Counted from the stretch's first letter, positions 25,001 through 37,332 are shown. The stretch is DNA of 64,000 bases from Trichosporon coremiiforme (GCA_039545355.1 BCJJ01000023.1:373362-437361); one strand, 5' to 3'. The notes: generated from the sequence alone by a model not told the origin. Program-made: numbers and translations.

Positions 25001-27008
25001 GCAGGGCGATTGTTTTGACGCGCGCAGTCGAGTCCTGAGCGGCTGACCCGATGAACGGGTTGTAGGAACGGATCAGACGGCCCTCATCCGACACGGAGGT
25101 AGACGAGCCCGCCACGAGATAGGCGTAGATTGCATGCTGCCAAGCTGTGGCGGCTAGGGTCGGGCGAGTGGGGTTGGTCGAGGGACGCATAGAGCGGTCC
25201 ATGATGTGCTCGATCATGGGCGCCAGGGAGCACGCATTGTATTCCTGACCGAGCAAGCTAACAAGCAGAGCCCAGGTCGTACAAGCCCAAGCGACCTGGT
25301 CAGCCGAGCCGACGGTCTGCCTGAACGTTGTCTCGATGGGCATCCACTCATTGCGTTTCTCGCCTGCAGTGTAACTCCTCGTTGAGGATTTCAGGAACGA
25401 GGAGGTCCAAGCTTCGCTCTTCGAGATTGCCTGGCGCTTGGTCTTGCGCTCGTGCACGTCGATGGGTCCGCGACCCAGAATCTGGTCAGCCTCCTCAGCC
25501 AGCCGTTGTTTCGCATAGATGAAGGCGGCGAGGGTGGCGGTCGCTGACTTGCGTAGGGCAACGATGGGGCTCGCAAGGGCACGGAGACATGTTGGGAGAA
25601 GTTGAGGGTAAACATGGAAGAAAGTGGAGGGATACATCCGCAGGAGGTTCGCCCAAGCATTGAATGCCTCCTTGCGAATGGGAGAGGGATCCTTCAAAGC
25701 GAAGGGCGCGGCGCCGATTGTGTTCAGGCTCGCGTCGATGGCGGTGGCGATCTTCTGCTGCGAGCGCTGCACCATGGACGTCGCGAGGCGAAGGTGCGAC
25801 AGCACGATCATGGCAAGCGTATACGTCCTCTTCGGACTCGGCGTCGGGAGCGTCGGCGACCTCGGAATGCCGAGCACGAGATCCAGCAGCGATTCAAGGT
25901 TAGCCTCAGTGAAACCGCGGAACAGTCGTGGAGAGTTGAAGATGCAGGCAAGGAACCGGAGCACGGCGCATCCAACACCCGCTGACTCGCGTCGATACCG
26001 CACTTCAGACTCGGTGAAGCCCCGTCTTGGCGTCTGATCAGGCGACGGCAGACGTTTCCGTGGCGAGTTGTTCAAAGACGACGGCGGCCGGAACGGGGAA
26101 GACACAGTGTTGGTCTCTGAGTTGGGAACCTTGCCCATGAGACGCTGCAGGTCACGCTGCATTGCGCGAACCATGGCGGGAGCCTCCTCGTGGATCGGCT
26201 TGCAGACAAGGTTGAAAACGGTGTCCTGGGCTGCGGTCGGCGGTCCCATGTCGTACATGGTCTCTCGTAGTCTCATCGTTAACGTGTTGTAAGCCTCCTC
26301 CAGAGTGAGCAGGTCCTCGGTTCCTTCGAGAATGACACCGACGAGAGATGCCGGGTGCAGGCATTCAACCTCTTCCTCCTCCTCGTCATCCGAAGCGTCA
26401 TCTGCCGGATCACTCGGGTTCGCCATGCTGGGGTCGTCCGAAGCGGGGTCGTCGTCCGAGGATGGCGGGGCGCCTTGCATGTCTGGTGCGTCGCACACCT
26501 GCGCAAGTATCGTCGTATCTCTCGGCATGCGCCGCGGCTTGTTGCCAGAGACGACGAGCCTGGCCGGCTCGCGGTTGCTCCATGTCCCTTCCCGGACAGT
26601 CTTGGCTAGGCGGATCTGGTGTTTGTTGGTCATTTTAAGGATGCCCCGCGTCGGCTTAGCTTTAGCACGCTGACACGGTGAGGATGATCCACCGACGGGT
26701 GAGCTGCACCCCGGTGCGGACGGGGGATCGGAGCCCAAGACGTCGTTGATTCGGAAAAGTTTTGTCTTGTTGTGTTGAGAGAAAGTGACACGGCCACTCG
26801 GTGTGGATGGAGGAGCTGTGTGTTAGCGCGTGCCATGAGGCTGCGCCCGCCGATCTGGGTCAAGTGACTTACCGAGTGTCCTGCTGGCGCGGAGGACGAC
26901 AGCGTCAAGCTTGGTCCTGCCACCCGTCGTGGGTGTCATCATCCCCTTCGAGGACGAGGCTGGCGTGTCGACGACAACAACACCCGAACGCCTCGTGGAC
27001 GGCGTCAT
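21270..27008 (-). CDS. RIF1: Telomere-associated protein RIF1
   Basis: Two exons (27008-26873 and 26815-21270) give 1893 residues. The N-terminal half from about residue 230 to 1150 is a helical solenoid matching the Rif1 N-terminal domain (for example EAFNAWANLLRMYPS and PTCLRALASPIVALRKSATATLAAF). The last 600 residues are polar, with Lys/Arg blocks, an EP dipeptide array, and a short helical end. RIF1 controls origin timing by recruiting protein phosphatase 1 to MCM, and acts in telomere and break-end handling. Consistent with this, RVTF lies at residues 54 to 57 and GILK at 103 to 106, the two PP1-docking motif types. Exon 1 is needed for a complete N-terminus: the ATG at 27008 and a GTAAGT donor give an in-phase join immediately before RVTF. 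Confidence 0.88.
22016..22078 (-). repeat. Hexanucleotide array coding for an EP repeat in RIF1
   Basis: A run of near-identical hexamers (GGCTCA on the plus strand) inside RIF1 encodes alternating Glu-Pro with one Gln-Pro interruption. The repeat is in frame and expands or contracts without a frameshift. It lies in the disordered C-terminal part, just after a Lys/Arg-rich block. Confidence 0.8.
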
Positions 27009-27802
27009 TGTCGTCGGCGAAGGTTTGATGGCAGGCGATGAGGGCGAAGGGCAGGCTTGTCTCAGCCGGTACCTGGTGTTTGGTGACGATTTCTAGGTTG
27101 GGATAGTTTCTGTGCAGACGTCAACAGCAGAGTAGGTCGTGTTTGTGTGTGTGTAGAGGTGGTACGTCTAGACAGATGGATGGGCAGAAGAGGTAGCAGG
27201 CAGTGACAATTGGTTGGGCCAAGCCAGATGGCGCGTCAGGTCTTGCGCGGAAATGAGCAGTAGTGCGCCGCGCCTGGCGTTCAGGACGCGTCCAGCCCTC
27301 CCTTATCAAAATCAAAAATGACGTGGTGGGGAAAGTGATCATCATCTTCCCTCCCTGGGAAGGAAAAGGAAGCTGAAACACGGCAAGCAGCAGTATCAAT
27401 GCATAATGATTACTTTTGTGCATGCATGCACACACTCTTGTCACTTTCTGGTGGTGAATCGACGGTGTAGTTTACACCTCGAAGGTGGACATGAACATTA
27501 CGCAGGACGCGTTGGCCAGGCACGGCGAGATGGCTGCTCTAACATCGGCCCTGAGCCTTGGAGCCTTAATAGGCGTGCGAACTCCACGTGGATGAAAGGC
27601 TCCTGCAGGCTTCGCCAGCCTAGCGGCGAAGACCGACATGAGGTGTCGCAGACGCTGGCGCCCGGCGCAGACGACTCGGCAGCGTTTGGTGAGGTCTTTA
27701 ACCGGGTTTCAACGCTGTGTTAGCCCGGTGGTGTCATTGTAAATCTCGGGACTCGGAAACTTGCCGTTGCTCATTACTCCTTGAAAACAATCCACCCCGA
27801 CT
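27009..27802. promoter_or_regulatory. Shared upstream region, RIF1 / MSP1
   Basis: 794 bp between divergent start codons. It contains a short GT-rich patch near 27138-27158. No coding exon was found, although a small upstream exon of either gene cannot be ruled out. Confidence 0.45.
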
Positions 27803-29115
27803 ATGCCCAACTCACGAGATGTCGGCCGCGTCGTCATGGACGGTGAGTTGGTGCGCTCGCGGTTTGTGCGTGCGAGCTCGAGATTTCGCACCGGTGTGAC
27901 CGGGACGAGCTCCATCGCCTTCTGCAACCGCACCGAGCAACGGACCGAGATGCAAGAAAAGAGCGCTGACGTCTCCCGCAGTGGCGTTCTTCGCCGCGTC
28001 CCAGGTTGCGCTGTACTACGCGCTGCGCTACGTGCTGAGCTCACTAGCGGACAGCCCCGGAGCGAGCAAGAAGCAGAAGGAGAAGGGCGAGAGCCTGCTG
28101 AGCCAGACGGGGCTGTCGAAGGAGCAGCTGGCCGCGCTCGAGCTGGACGAGTACGAGGCGACGATTGCGGGCGAGATCATTCCCCCGAATGCTATCGACA
28201 CGACGTTCGAGTCCATCGGAGGTCTCGACGAGATCATCTCCTCCCTCCGCGAGACCGTCATCTATCCTTTGACGTACCCCGAGCTCTTTGCCGCCGGCGG
28301 CAGCCTCCTCAGCGCCCCCCGTGGAGTGCTACTGTACGGACACCCGGGATGCGGAAAGACGATGCTCGCCAAGGCGCTCGCGAAGGAGAGCGGCGCGACG
28401 TTCATCAACCTCCCCCTCTCGTCACTCACGAGCAAGTGGTTCGGAGAGAGCAACAAACTCGTGAACGGCCTCTTCTCCCTCGCGCGCAAGGTGCAGCCGT
28501 CGATCGTAAGTTATTTCGCCTCTCGTGGCGACTTGTTCTGTCACGCTTTTCGCTAACAGACCCCAGATCTTCATTGACGAGATCGACTCTTTGTTCCGGG
28601 AGCGTTCCGGCGCCGACCACGAGGTGACGGGCATGCTGAAGGCGGAGTTCATGACGCTGTGGGACGGTCTGACGAGCGGTACTGACCGTATCCTCGTTCT
28701 CGGCGCGACGAATCGGCCGAACGACATCGACCCTGCCATTCTGCGCCGCATGCCGAAGCGGTTCGCGATCCGGCTGCCGAACCTGGCGCAGCGGAAGAAG
28801 ATCCTAGGCCTGATGCTGTCGCACACCAAGCTCGCGGACGGATTCAGCATCGACGAGCTCGCGCGCCGCACCGACGGCCTCTCGGGCAGCGACCTGAAGG
28901 AGACGTGCCGCAACGCTGCCATGGTCCCCGTTCGCGAGTTCATGCGCGAGAAGGGCAAGAATGGTAAGGACGGTCTCGAGGCCGCCCGGCGCGAGGGGTT
29001 CAAGGTCCGTCCTCTCGCGCTCGAGGACTTCCAGGTTCACAACTCGCACGCGTACTCGTACGTCGACCCTAGCAAACACGCCCACACCGCCGCCTTTGTC
29101 GAGCCCGTCGACTAG
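27803..29115 (+). CDS. MSP1: Mitochondrial outer membrane AAA ATPase MSP1
   Basis: Three exons (27803-27842, 27982-28505, 28567-29115) give 370 residues, like yeast Msp1 and human ATAD1. After a 13-residue lead comes the membrane helix [20 protein letters not shown]. The linker [28 protein letters not shown] is diagnostic for the family. Walker A is GHPGCGKT with Lys139, Walker B is IFIDEID with Asp192 and Glu193, and RRMPKRF carries the arginine fingers. Msp1 extracts mislocalised tail-anchored proteins from the mitochondrial outer membrane and peroxisomes. The start ATG and the first exon of 40 nt are supported by the clean phase across the first intron. The C-terminus ends after the usual vWA-like helix ([13 protein letters not shown]). 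Confidence 0.95.
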
Positions 29116-29243
29116 ATATCCACTCCTTATAATAGAGCGTACCCTACCCATCCAGCATAGATGACCCACATGCATCCAGACTGTACCCCTATCCCTATTC
29201 CTAACCGAGTGCTTATGTACAACAGTTGAAATGCAATACAACC

Positions 29244-30061
29244 CTAGTCGTCCCGCCATGCCACCTCACCACGGGACCAGCGCTCCGCCCAGATGTTCCG
29301 CTTGTGGTACGTTTTGCGCGCCGCCTTGAACTCGTTGATGAACTCGTCGAGCGACTGGTTGCGCGACTGCCGGTTAGCTTTAAGGCGAGTGCGATGCCAG
29401 CTGGTAGGCCGCGTGACTGCTCACGACAGTAGCCCGTGAATGCCAAGTACTCACTGTCGCTCCATCCTCGTGTCCCGGCGCAGGCGAATCCACCCTCGAC
29501 GCTGTCCCTGACCCCCCCGCGCCGCCATCGATGAACGCAGACGCAATCTTCTCGCTCGTGTCGTCCTGTGCCGTGATGCTGTGCTTCAGGCGCAGGTGCA
29601 GGAACGATGGGCGTTGCCGCTGTCTGTTAGCTGACCTGGGTAACTTGCCCGTAGCTCGAAGGAGGTGATTCGACGTACCTGGTAGAGCCCTTGCTGCGCC
29701 TTATCGATCTCTGCCCAGTGCGCCTTCAGCGCCTCCGCATGGCTGTAGCTCTGTGCAGTTGCGTCTCGCAGCGCGAGCAGCTCATCTCGCAGCGCCAGGT
29801 TCTTTTCTGTGGTCTGTCAGCTCATGAGGTTAGCACTCTGTCCAGCTGGACATCCGTCTCTGCTGGCTTGTCGGGATGCTACTCACGAGCCAGCTCCTCG
29901 TTCTCCCGTCCCAATCGCTCGACCTCGGACGACAGCTCCTGCACCTCGGGCAGCGTGAAGAGGAAGGCCTCAGTCAGCTGCGGCGAGGACAGCAGGTCCT
30001 TCAGGAAGGAGGGCGGGTAAGACGCCAGCGACGGGAACTGCTGCAGGAGGGGCGTGGTCAT
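29244..30061 (-). CDS. VPS37: ESCRT-I subunit VPS37 (Mod(r) domain)
   Basis: Four exons (30061-29887, 29806-29679, 29619-29455, 29366-29244) give 196 residues. The N-terminal FPSLASYPPSFLKDLLSSP and the following coiled coil (VQELSSEVERLGRENEELA, then NLALRDELLALRDAT) are the Mod(r) core that packs in the ESCRT-I stalk. The C-terminus LDEFINEFKAARKTYHKRNIWAERW is a typical VPS37 ending that binds ESCRT-I partners. The protein sorts ubiquitinated cargo into multivesicular bodies. A Gly/Ala/Ser-rich linker (residues about 131 to 156) separates the two parts. It is divergent from the patatin lipase gene and its stop lies 128 bp from the MSP1 stop. Confidence 0.85.
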
Positions 30062-30530
30062 GTCGCGTAGTCGTTACGCTGCGCTGATCGCTAGCACAGC
30101 AGCAAAGGAGGGAATGCGATGTCAAGTGTTCTGGAAGCAGCCAGTGGCAACTGGGTATCGATGTCGGCGTGGCTCGCGTTGTTGGTTGCGATCGGGCGCC
30201 GTGTAATGCGGGGTAGTGTTCTCGCTTAGGCGATGAATGCGCGGATGCCGGCGAGCTAAGCAAGATAACTGGAGGATGGACGAATGGAGGACGGATGGGG
30301 CAGTGAAGGGTCGAGCTGTGGAAGGGATCATCAATGACGACACGCCGCGCGCACATGGGCTCGACGCTCAAGCTGGCTCGGGCCGACCAGCGCTAGGTGG
30401 CTTAACCTGGCCACCATTCTGGCTGACACCTGACACCCGTTCAATAATGGACGGTCATCGCTGAATTCCCCTTTGCCTCCCGGCTCTTCATTCCTTCAAC
30501 ACTCTTCACCACACTTCACTTGCATGATCC
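30062..30530. promoter_or_regulatory. Shared upstream region, VPS37 / TGL lipase
   Basis: 469 bp between divergent start codons, ending with a C and T rich leader (CTTCATTCCTTC, CACTCTTCACC) just before the lipase ATG. No other feature is seen. Confidence 0.45.
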
Positions 30531-33500
30531 ATGTCCGATAGCGACTGTCGTGACGACGTGCCCCCGGGCATCGACCCCAAGCTCTGGAACGACGACCACA
30601 TCAATGAAGAGTGAGTCGCGACTTTACCGGCGGACGCGGCGGGCGGGTGGGATCATAAGGCTATTTACCACGACCCCTAGCCCTTTCCGGTGGAACGCAC
30701 GGCATGCTGGAGTACATTTCCGTGCATTAGCCTTGTTTGGTTCTGAATGCTCTTCGCCGCTGTGTGCTGCGCCTTCGCGACCATTCCGAGTCTCGGTGCA
30801 ATGGATCTCGACCACCAGGTCGGTTCGGACGCCACCACCGGAGTGCGGCTTGGACAGTGGCAACAGAGATCCACCGTTTCACACGTTGGCCGCAGCATCA
30901 GCATCGCCGCGCCAAAGCCGCCCAGAGCCGCCAGAGCCGTCTCTGGGCGCATAGCGCTATGAGTCATTCGTTCTCCATTAGCTGATCACCAGACACCTCG
31001 CGGCGTTCGCGCGCGCGCTCGACAGCTCGGACGCATCCGTCGACGATGGGGGGCCCATGTCACCCCAATCCCCCCGCAGCAATGAGCCAGGGTGGGACGG
31101 CGGCGTCGAGAAGCTGACTGCTACGAGTGACTTTGCGGTGAGTACGGTACTAGGCGGGCCCACCGTTGCTGCCGGCAAATGTGTATGACGAGAGCCACAT
31201 GCTGACGACACAGCCGATTCACTCGCGCGTTCGAAAGTGTGTACATAGCTGCACAGAGATGTCCACAGAGCTGACCATAGACGCCGAGCGAAGAATGCGC
31301 ACAGCCTGGGTCTGACGTACCACTTAATCCGGTGGCCGCTGCTTGTAAGCTTTTCGATCCCCGGACAAAGTTGACCCAAGGGCTTCTTCTTCCTCATCAT
31401 CTGGTTCGAGTTCAGCGTCTACGTCGTGACGCGGCAGTTCGTGAACCTGTTCGAGTGGCTCGTCGCCTGGCGGGGAATGAAGCGCAGTCTGCGGAAGAAC
31501 CTGCGCAATGCGTCAACGTACCCACAGTGGGTCGAGGCCGCGTGCGAGATGGACGACTACATGGGCCTGAACGAGTGGAAGGAGTCCAACGACGACTCGT
31601 ACTTTGACGCGCAGCTCGTGCGGCGCGTGCGAGTCACGCTCTCCCGCCTGCGCGCGGCTAAGGACACGCGCGGACTCATGGAGGCGCTGGCGGTGTGCGT
31701 GCGCCCGAACTTTGCCGGTACCGAGAACGCAAAGATGTACTCCGAGACGTTCTATGGGACGAAGCGCCTCGTTGAGGCACATGTGCAGGAGGTCGCCGCC
31801 TGCCTCGACTTTGTCCGCCAGGCGACTGACGTCAGCCTCGAAGAGAAGCGCGGCTTCTTCCGCGGTATCAACAAGAACTATGGCTCATCCGCGCTCTGCC
31901 TCTCCGGCGGCGCTTGCATGGGGTACTACGTGAGTACAGCTGAATAAACGCGGCACACTTGCTAATAGTCAGCACTTCGGCGTGATCCGCGGATTCCTCG
32001 ACGCCGACCTCCTCCCCCGCGTCGTAACCGGAACGAGTGCCGGCGGCCTGATTGCCGCGCTGGTGTGCACGCACACGAACGCGGAGCTGAAACAGCTGAT
32101 CCGCCCCGAGCTCGCAGACAAGATCACAGCATGCGAGGACCCGTTCTCGACCTGGGTGCGGCGGTGGTGGAAGACTGGCGCTCGTTTCAGTGCAGTCGAG
32201 TGGGCGCGCAAGGCGATGTTTTTTACACACGGTAGCATGACGTTCAAGGAGGCTTATGAGCGGACTGGCCGTGCGCTTAATGTCTCCGTAGTCCCCGCGG
32301 ACCGGTACTCCCCAACGATCCTCCTGAACCACCTGACCGCGCCGAACTGTACGATTTGGAGCGCCATCATCGCCTCGGCCGCTGTGCCCGGTATTCTGAA
32401 TCCCGTGGTCCTCATGAGTAAGTCCCGGGACGGAACTCTGAAGCCGCACAACCTCGGCGGAAGCCGCTTCAAGGACGGCAGCTTGCGCGAGGACATTCCG
32501 CTCGGCAGTCTGCACACGCAGTTCAACTGTAACTTCTCGATCGTGAGCCAGACAAATCCGCACATCCACCTGTTCTTCTTTGCTCCGCGTGGGAAGGTCG
32601 GTCGGCCCGTGGCGCACAGGAAGGGCAAGGGGTGGCGTGGGGGTTTCATCCTGTCCGCATTGGAGTCATACATCAAGCTCGACCTCAGCAAACATTTCAA
32701 GGTCATCCGGGATCTGGACCTGATGCCGCAGCTGCTGCAATCAGACTGGAGCGGCGTGTTCCTGCAGCGTTTCAGCGGGGACCTGACGTTGACGCCGCGC
32801 TCGACAGTCCGTGACTGGTTCCACCTCCTCGACGATCCGGACCGGGCGCAGCTCGAGCGCATGATCAAGGTTGGGCAGCGCGTCACCTGGCCCACGTTGC
32901 ATATGGCGGGCAACAGGATGCTGATCGAGCGCTCGATCCAAAGGGGACGACAGGAGTGCCGTCTCGCTGCGAACCGCGACCGCCCAACGACGGACCAGAC
33001 CGAGCCGAGCACGCCACGCGACCGCCTCCAGCCCCAGATCCCAATCGAGAGCGACGCGGATAACGCGATCCGACTCCGTGAACGCCAGAAGGAGCACCGC
33101 GAACGTAATGGCTCTTCGCTTGTTCCCGGCGCCGGTGACGATAATCCGATCACGGTCAAGAGGAGGAGGGGAAGGAGAATCAGGGACCAGCTCGACCCGA
33201 CTATTCCGCACAACTCGAACCCGCCGCACTCTCACTCGCCCGTCCGTAGCCGCTCTCAGTCCGTCTCGTCGCCCTTATCGCCCCTGCGGTTCACGAACCC
33301 GTTCAACTTTTCGAACTTCGCGAAGCGGCGCAACTCGCGCTCGGCGATGAGCATCACGCGCTGGTTTGCTGGTAGCAGCAGCGAGTCAGACTCGGACCTA
33401 CCCGACGACGACGACTCGGACCCGCTCGACATGGACTTGGGGCAGGACGCGGCGGCTAGCGGCTACCCGTTCGACGAGGCGGTGAGCAGCCAGGTTGAGA

Positions 33501-33553
33501 GCGATGGGCCAGACGCAGACAGACAGCACGCAGAGGTGTTCCAGGACCTCTAA
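30531..33553 (+). CDS. Triacylglycerol lipase, TGL3/4/5 patatin family
   Basis: Five exons (30531-30610, 30993-31137, 31294-31344, 31381-31929, 31973-33553) give 801 residues. The N-terminal third matches the DUF3336 region of TGL lipases, with a membrane hairpin starting at LIRWPLL and GFFFLIIWFEFSVYVV. The patatin core has the oxyanion loop GGACMGYYHFG, nucleophile Ser297 in GTSAGG and the dyad Asp443 in DGSLREDIP. These enzymes hydrolyse stored triacylglycerol on lipid droplets; some also act as lysophospholipid acyltransferases. The last 250 residues are Arg, Ser and Asp rich and disordered, with an acidic DDDD stretch. The 51-nt exon 3 is placed at an acceptor that skips an AG only 5 nt after the branch site; this keeps the conserved frame. 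Confidence 0.88.
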
Positions 33554-33598
33554 CATAAACCAACATAGAGCCAGTATCGTGCATGTATATCTATATGA

Positions 33599-34879
33599 TT
33601 ACAGTTTGTTGTTGTTTGAATCCAAGTTCTCGAGACGCTGGATCTGGCTGAGGGGTTAGTTGGTGTCTCCTTCGTTGCAACTGCAAGAGAAGCAAGCAAA
33701 CTCACTCGTCACGCTTCGCCGTCCTCCACCGATGCAGCTGCGCCTCCTCGTGGACGCGGAAGCCAAATATTTTAGGCTCGTAGCGCTCCGCCTTGAGCGC
33801 GGCGGCGGCAGAGGAGACGCCGCCAGGTCCAACGGGCTCGCGGCGCATTTCGCGCTCGGAAGACGGCTGCCCCTTGCTGGGGATCATCTGCGGGTACGCC
33901 ATGAAGAGCATGTGGGGAAACGTCGTGCCGAAGTAGGCGCCGTCGATCGAGGCGTGCCGGTTCGACTTGGGCGAGTAGATGTCCTCGCACCGCGGGCAGT
34001 ACAGCTTGACAGCCTTCTGGTAGGGGATGTCTGTCAGGCCGACGGGGAGCAGGTTCTGTCCATAGCAGTAGACGCGCGGACAGCGCCCGAAGTCGCCCTT
34101 CCTGTACTTGTCGAGCTGGGGTTAGCTCGATGCCAGATAGGTTGCAGCTGAATCGTACGAGGAAGACTCAGAACGGACTGAAGGAAGATGACGGTGTGTG
34201 TAGCGCCTTCCTCGTGCCCATCCTTTCTGCTGTGCCTTCCTCGCGCCAATGACAACACTCACCATCTTCTGCAGTCCTCGTGAAGTGACAACGTAACGAG
34301 CGTGGATTAATCCATACAGGAAGCGGGCAGACGTCTCAATCGATTCCCGGTGCGCGTCGTCCATGTCCTCGTCATCTGGGCGTCAGTTGCATCGCCAAGC
34401 GGCTGCTCACCTAAACAGTCGGTGATCAGGTCCAGCGCACGCTGGTACTCCTGCACGACCTCGCCGTTCAGACCCGTCAGGTTGAAGCGGTCGAGGATGT
34501 AGTCCTCGTCGACCTCGGCAAAGTATTCCTGCTTGTTAGCTGGTCTCAGAGTTGGGGGTAGCTGGCATGATGATAAGGGCGTCGTCGTCGTTGATGGCGG
34601 ATCGTAGGTGACTGACACCAGTACTCGACAGCACAGCATCTCTAGACGCATAACACGTTGTGAAGCTGCTGAATCTATTGAGAGCTATGCCAAGCTGTTG
34701 CACGGTGACGAGGAAGACCACACGACGCCGTCATCGAGAGTAGCCGCGGACATGAGCCGACTCACATTGCCCTTGGTGGAAAGGAACCAGGAGATCCAGC
34801 TGTGCGTGTCAGCTCCGGTCTACCTGCCAGCTTACGAGTTGTTGTAGTCGCTCTCCGACCCAGTGGAGAGGTCGTCCAT
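33599..34879 (-). CDS. CKB1: Casein kinase 2 regulatory subunit beta
   Basis: Six exons (34879-34836, 34799-34766, 34528-34411, 34375-34263, 34115-33706, 33647-33599) give 255 residues. The N-terminus [23 protein letters not shown] is nearly universal for CK2 beta. The zinc finger uses Cys115, Cys120, Cys143 and Cys146 (CPRVYC and YCPRCEDIY), which forms the beta dimer. [13 protein letters not shown] and [11 protein letters not shown], the site that contacts the catalytic alpha subunit, follow. An insertion of about 30 residues ([18 protein letters not shown]) lies between these two blocks. The tail after RWRTAKRDE is short, encoded by a 49-nt last exon. CKB1 versus CKB2 identity was not resolved; most basidiomycetes carry both. 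Its stop is 45 bp from the convergent lipase stop. Confidence 0.93.
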
Positions 34880-35194
34880 AGTTGGAGGCTTGGATGTTGA
34901 GTGAGCTAGAGAAAAAGAGGCAAACAGAGGTGTGAGCAGGCGGCGCTGTCGCAGTCGCAGGTCGCAGCTGAGCGGCACAATGTTGGTTGTCTCTACGGTG
35001 AGGTGCAAAGGTTTAGGCCCCGCTGCTTCACCCTGGCTGGAACCCATCCGACTCCGCCCAGCCTAAGCTCTGCCCAGCCAGGTCCACCAGCGAGGCTCAG
35101 GGACGGGCGTCCACCGTACCAGCGTCATCGTCATTGCGATCAGACCACCGGTTCAGCTGCACTCAACCTTCAATAACGTCTGTGGTATCCGACC
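34880..35194. promoter_or_regulatory. Shared upstream region, CK2 beta / VPS33
   Basis: 315 bp between divergent start codons, containing both promoters. No other feature is apparent. Confidence 0.45.
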
Positions 35195-37301
35195 ATGTCC
35201 TCGATGGCAGGACCATCACGCCCGACCTCGTCCATACATGGGACCGGCTCCGGCATTCGATCCCAAGGGCCCGGCAGCGGAGCACCGACGAGCACTATGT
35301 CGAGCACCGCCGGCGACGTAGCGTCCCCCGAGTCGTCGGGACCTGACTTCGGCGTTCTGAAGGAGTTAGGCAAGGCTGCCTTGGTCGAGATGCTGAACGA
35401 CATTCCGGGGGCGAAGACGCTAGTTCTGGACTCCGCCTTAGCCGGTCCTTTGGGTTTGGTCGTGGACGTGGCCTCCCTCAAGGTACGCTGAACGTGTCCG
35501 AATCGAAGCTGACCTCAGCACCACGGCGTGGACAAGATGTTCTGGCTCGAGCCTGGTCCTCTCTCCGCCCCGAAGAGAAATGTGGTGTATCTGACCCGGC
35601 CGCGACGCTCGCACATTCTCCTCATCGCGCAGCAGGTGCGCGCGAACCCGGGACTGAACTACCACGTCCTTTGCGTACCAAGGAGCACGGAGCTTGTCCG
35701 TCGAGTCCTTGAGGACGAGGGGGTTAGCGGAGACGTCGAGCTGGGGCAATTCAAGCTCGAGCTGATCCCCATCGAGACAGATGTGTTGAGTATGGAGCTG
35801 GACGATGTCGCCCGTGACATCTTCCTCCGCGGAGACGAGACGCCCATCTTCTACTCGGCCCTGGCGCTGAGTACGCTGCAGAGGGCGGTAGGACGGATCG
35901 ACCGCGTCATTGCCAAAGGCGATGCGGCCAAGGTGAGTGAAGAGTGGGGACGGCGGGACAGCTATCTGGCGAACTTGTTGAGCTGACGACAGAAACTCGC
36001 AGGCCACATCGAGAAACACCGGCCCCAGGTCGAGCCCTCGGACAGCATCGACAGCATCATCATCATTGACCGCGCTGTCGACTGGGTCACGCCCATGTGC
36101 ACGCAGCTGACGTACGAGGGGATGCTCGACGAGTTCGTAGGAATCAGCCACTGTAAGTCCCCCTTTCCTCACCCCCCTCTCAACTATGTGCCGCAGGTCA
36201 TAGAGCTAACGCCCAGCCCATATCGAGGTCGACTCCCAGCTGCTCGACCCTGACGCACCCTCGAAGAAGCGGAAACACCACCTCTCCTCGACTGACCCCG
36301 TGTACGCCTCGATCCGCGATCTCAACTTCGCCCTGGTTGGGCAGCACCTGTCCCGCCTCGCCCGGAGACTCGAAGGCGAATACGGCGGCGTGAAGAACCT
36401 CCAGTCCGTTTCCCAGATGAAGGATTTCGTTGGGCGTATCGGAGGCCTGCAGTCCGAGCAGCAGGCTCTCCGCCTCCATACAGCTTTGGCCGAGCGTCTC
36501 CTCCCCGTAACGCGCTCAGACAACTTCAACAAGTCGCTCGAGGCGCAGCAAAACCTGCTCGCGGGATACGACGCGCCGGCGCAGTGGAGCTTGGTCGAGG
36601 ACCTGCTCGCCGAGCAGGCGCCGCTGATGAGCGTGCTCCGTGCGGCCGTGCTCTACTCGCTCACGAACGGGGGCGTCAAGCCCAAGGTCCTGGAGGCATT
36701 CAAGCGCGACCTCCTCCAAACGTACGGCTACCAACACTTATCCCTCCTCGTTGCGCTTCAGCGCCTTGGCCAGCTCGTGAAGGCCCCCGCAAGCACGTCC
36801 TTCGGAGCAGCGCGGAAGAATCTGAGACTGCTGGTGGACGACGTGGACGACGCCTCGCCCGAGGACATAGCGTACGTCTACAGTGGCTATGCGCCACTGA
36901 GTGTGCGCCTGGTCCAGGTCGCCGCGCAACGTAGTGCTCTGTCAGAAAGTAGGGAGAAGGAGGGCTGGTTCGGCGCCCAGCCGCAGGCCAAGGCTGGCGT
37001 ACAGCGCGACGTGGTCCGGATGGAGGGTAAGCGCCCGCCCACGGGGTGGCGGGGCATGGACGACGTCGTGAACGCCATTCCTGGGGCGACGTATGACAAA
37101 GGACCCAGTGGGAGCAGCGCGAAAAGTACGGGCACGACCCTTGTCTTCTTCCTTGGCGGGTGCACGAGTACCGAGATCTCGGCGCTGCGGTGGATGTCCA
37201 AACTCGGCGGGCGGCGGTTCGTCGTCGCCACCACTGGGGTGATTAATGGTTCCACTTTGCTCGAGAGTTTTGGCGACCCGAAACCCGTCCCGCTCAACTA
37301 G
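35195..37301 (+). CDS. VPS33: Sec1/Munc18-family protein VPS33
   Basis: Four exons (35195-35482, 35519-35932, 35993-36152, 36217-37301) give 648 residues. After about 50 Ser/Gly-rich residues the SM fold begins with LVLDSALAGPLGLV and continues with NVVYLTRPRRSHILLIAQQV. The block SIIIIDRAVDWVTPMCTQLTYEGMLDE is the VPS33 version of the SM hallmark. The end has VVFFLGGCTSTEISALRW and FVVATTGVINGSTLLESF, again typical of VPS33. The protein is the SNARE-binding subunit of HOPS and CORVET and is needed for vacuolar fusion. The start chosen is the upstream ATG; a second Met (MSSMAGPS has two) makes a start three codons later equally possible. Its stop is 31 bp from that of the convergent GCP4-like gene. 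Confidence 0.93.
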
Positions 37302-37332
37302 TACTAGATTGTATGCATTACTGTGACTACAA

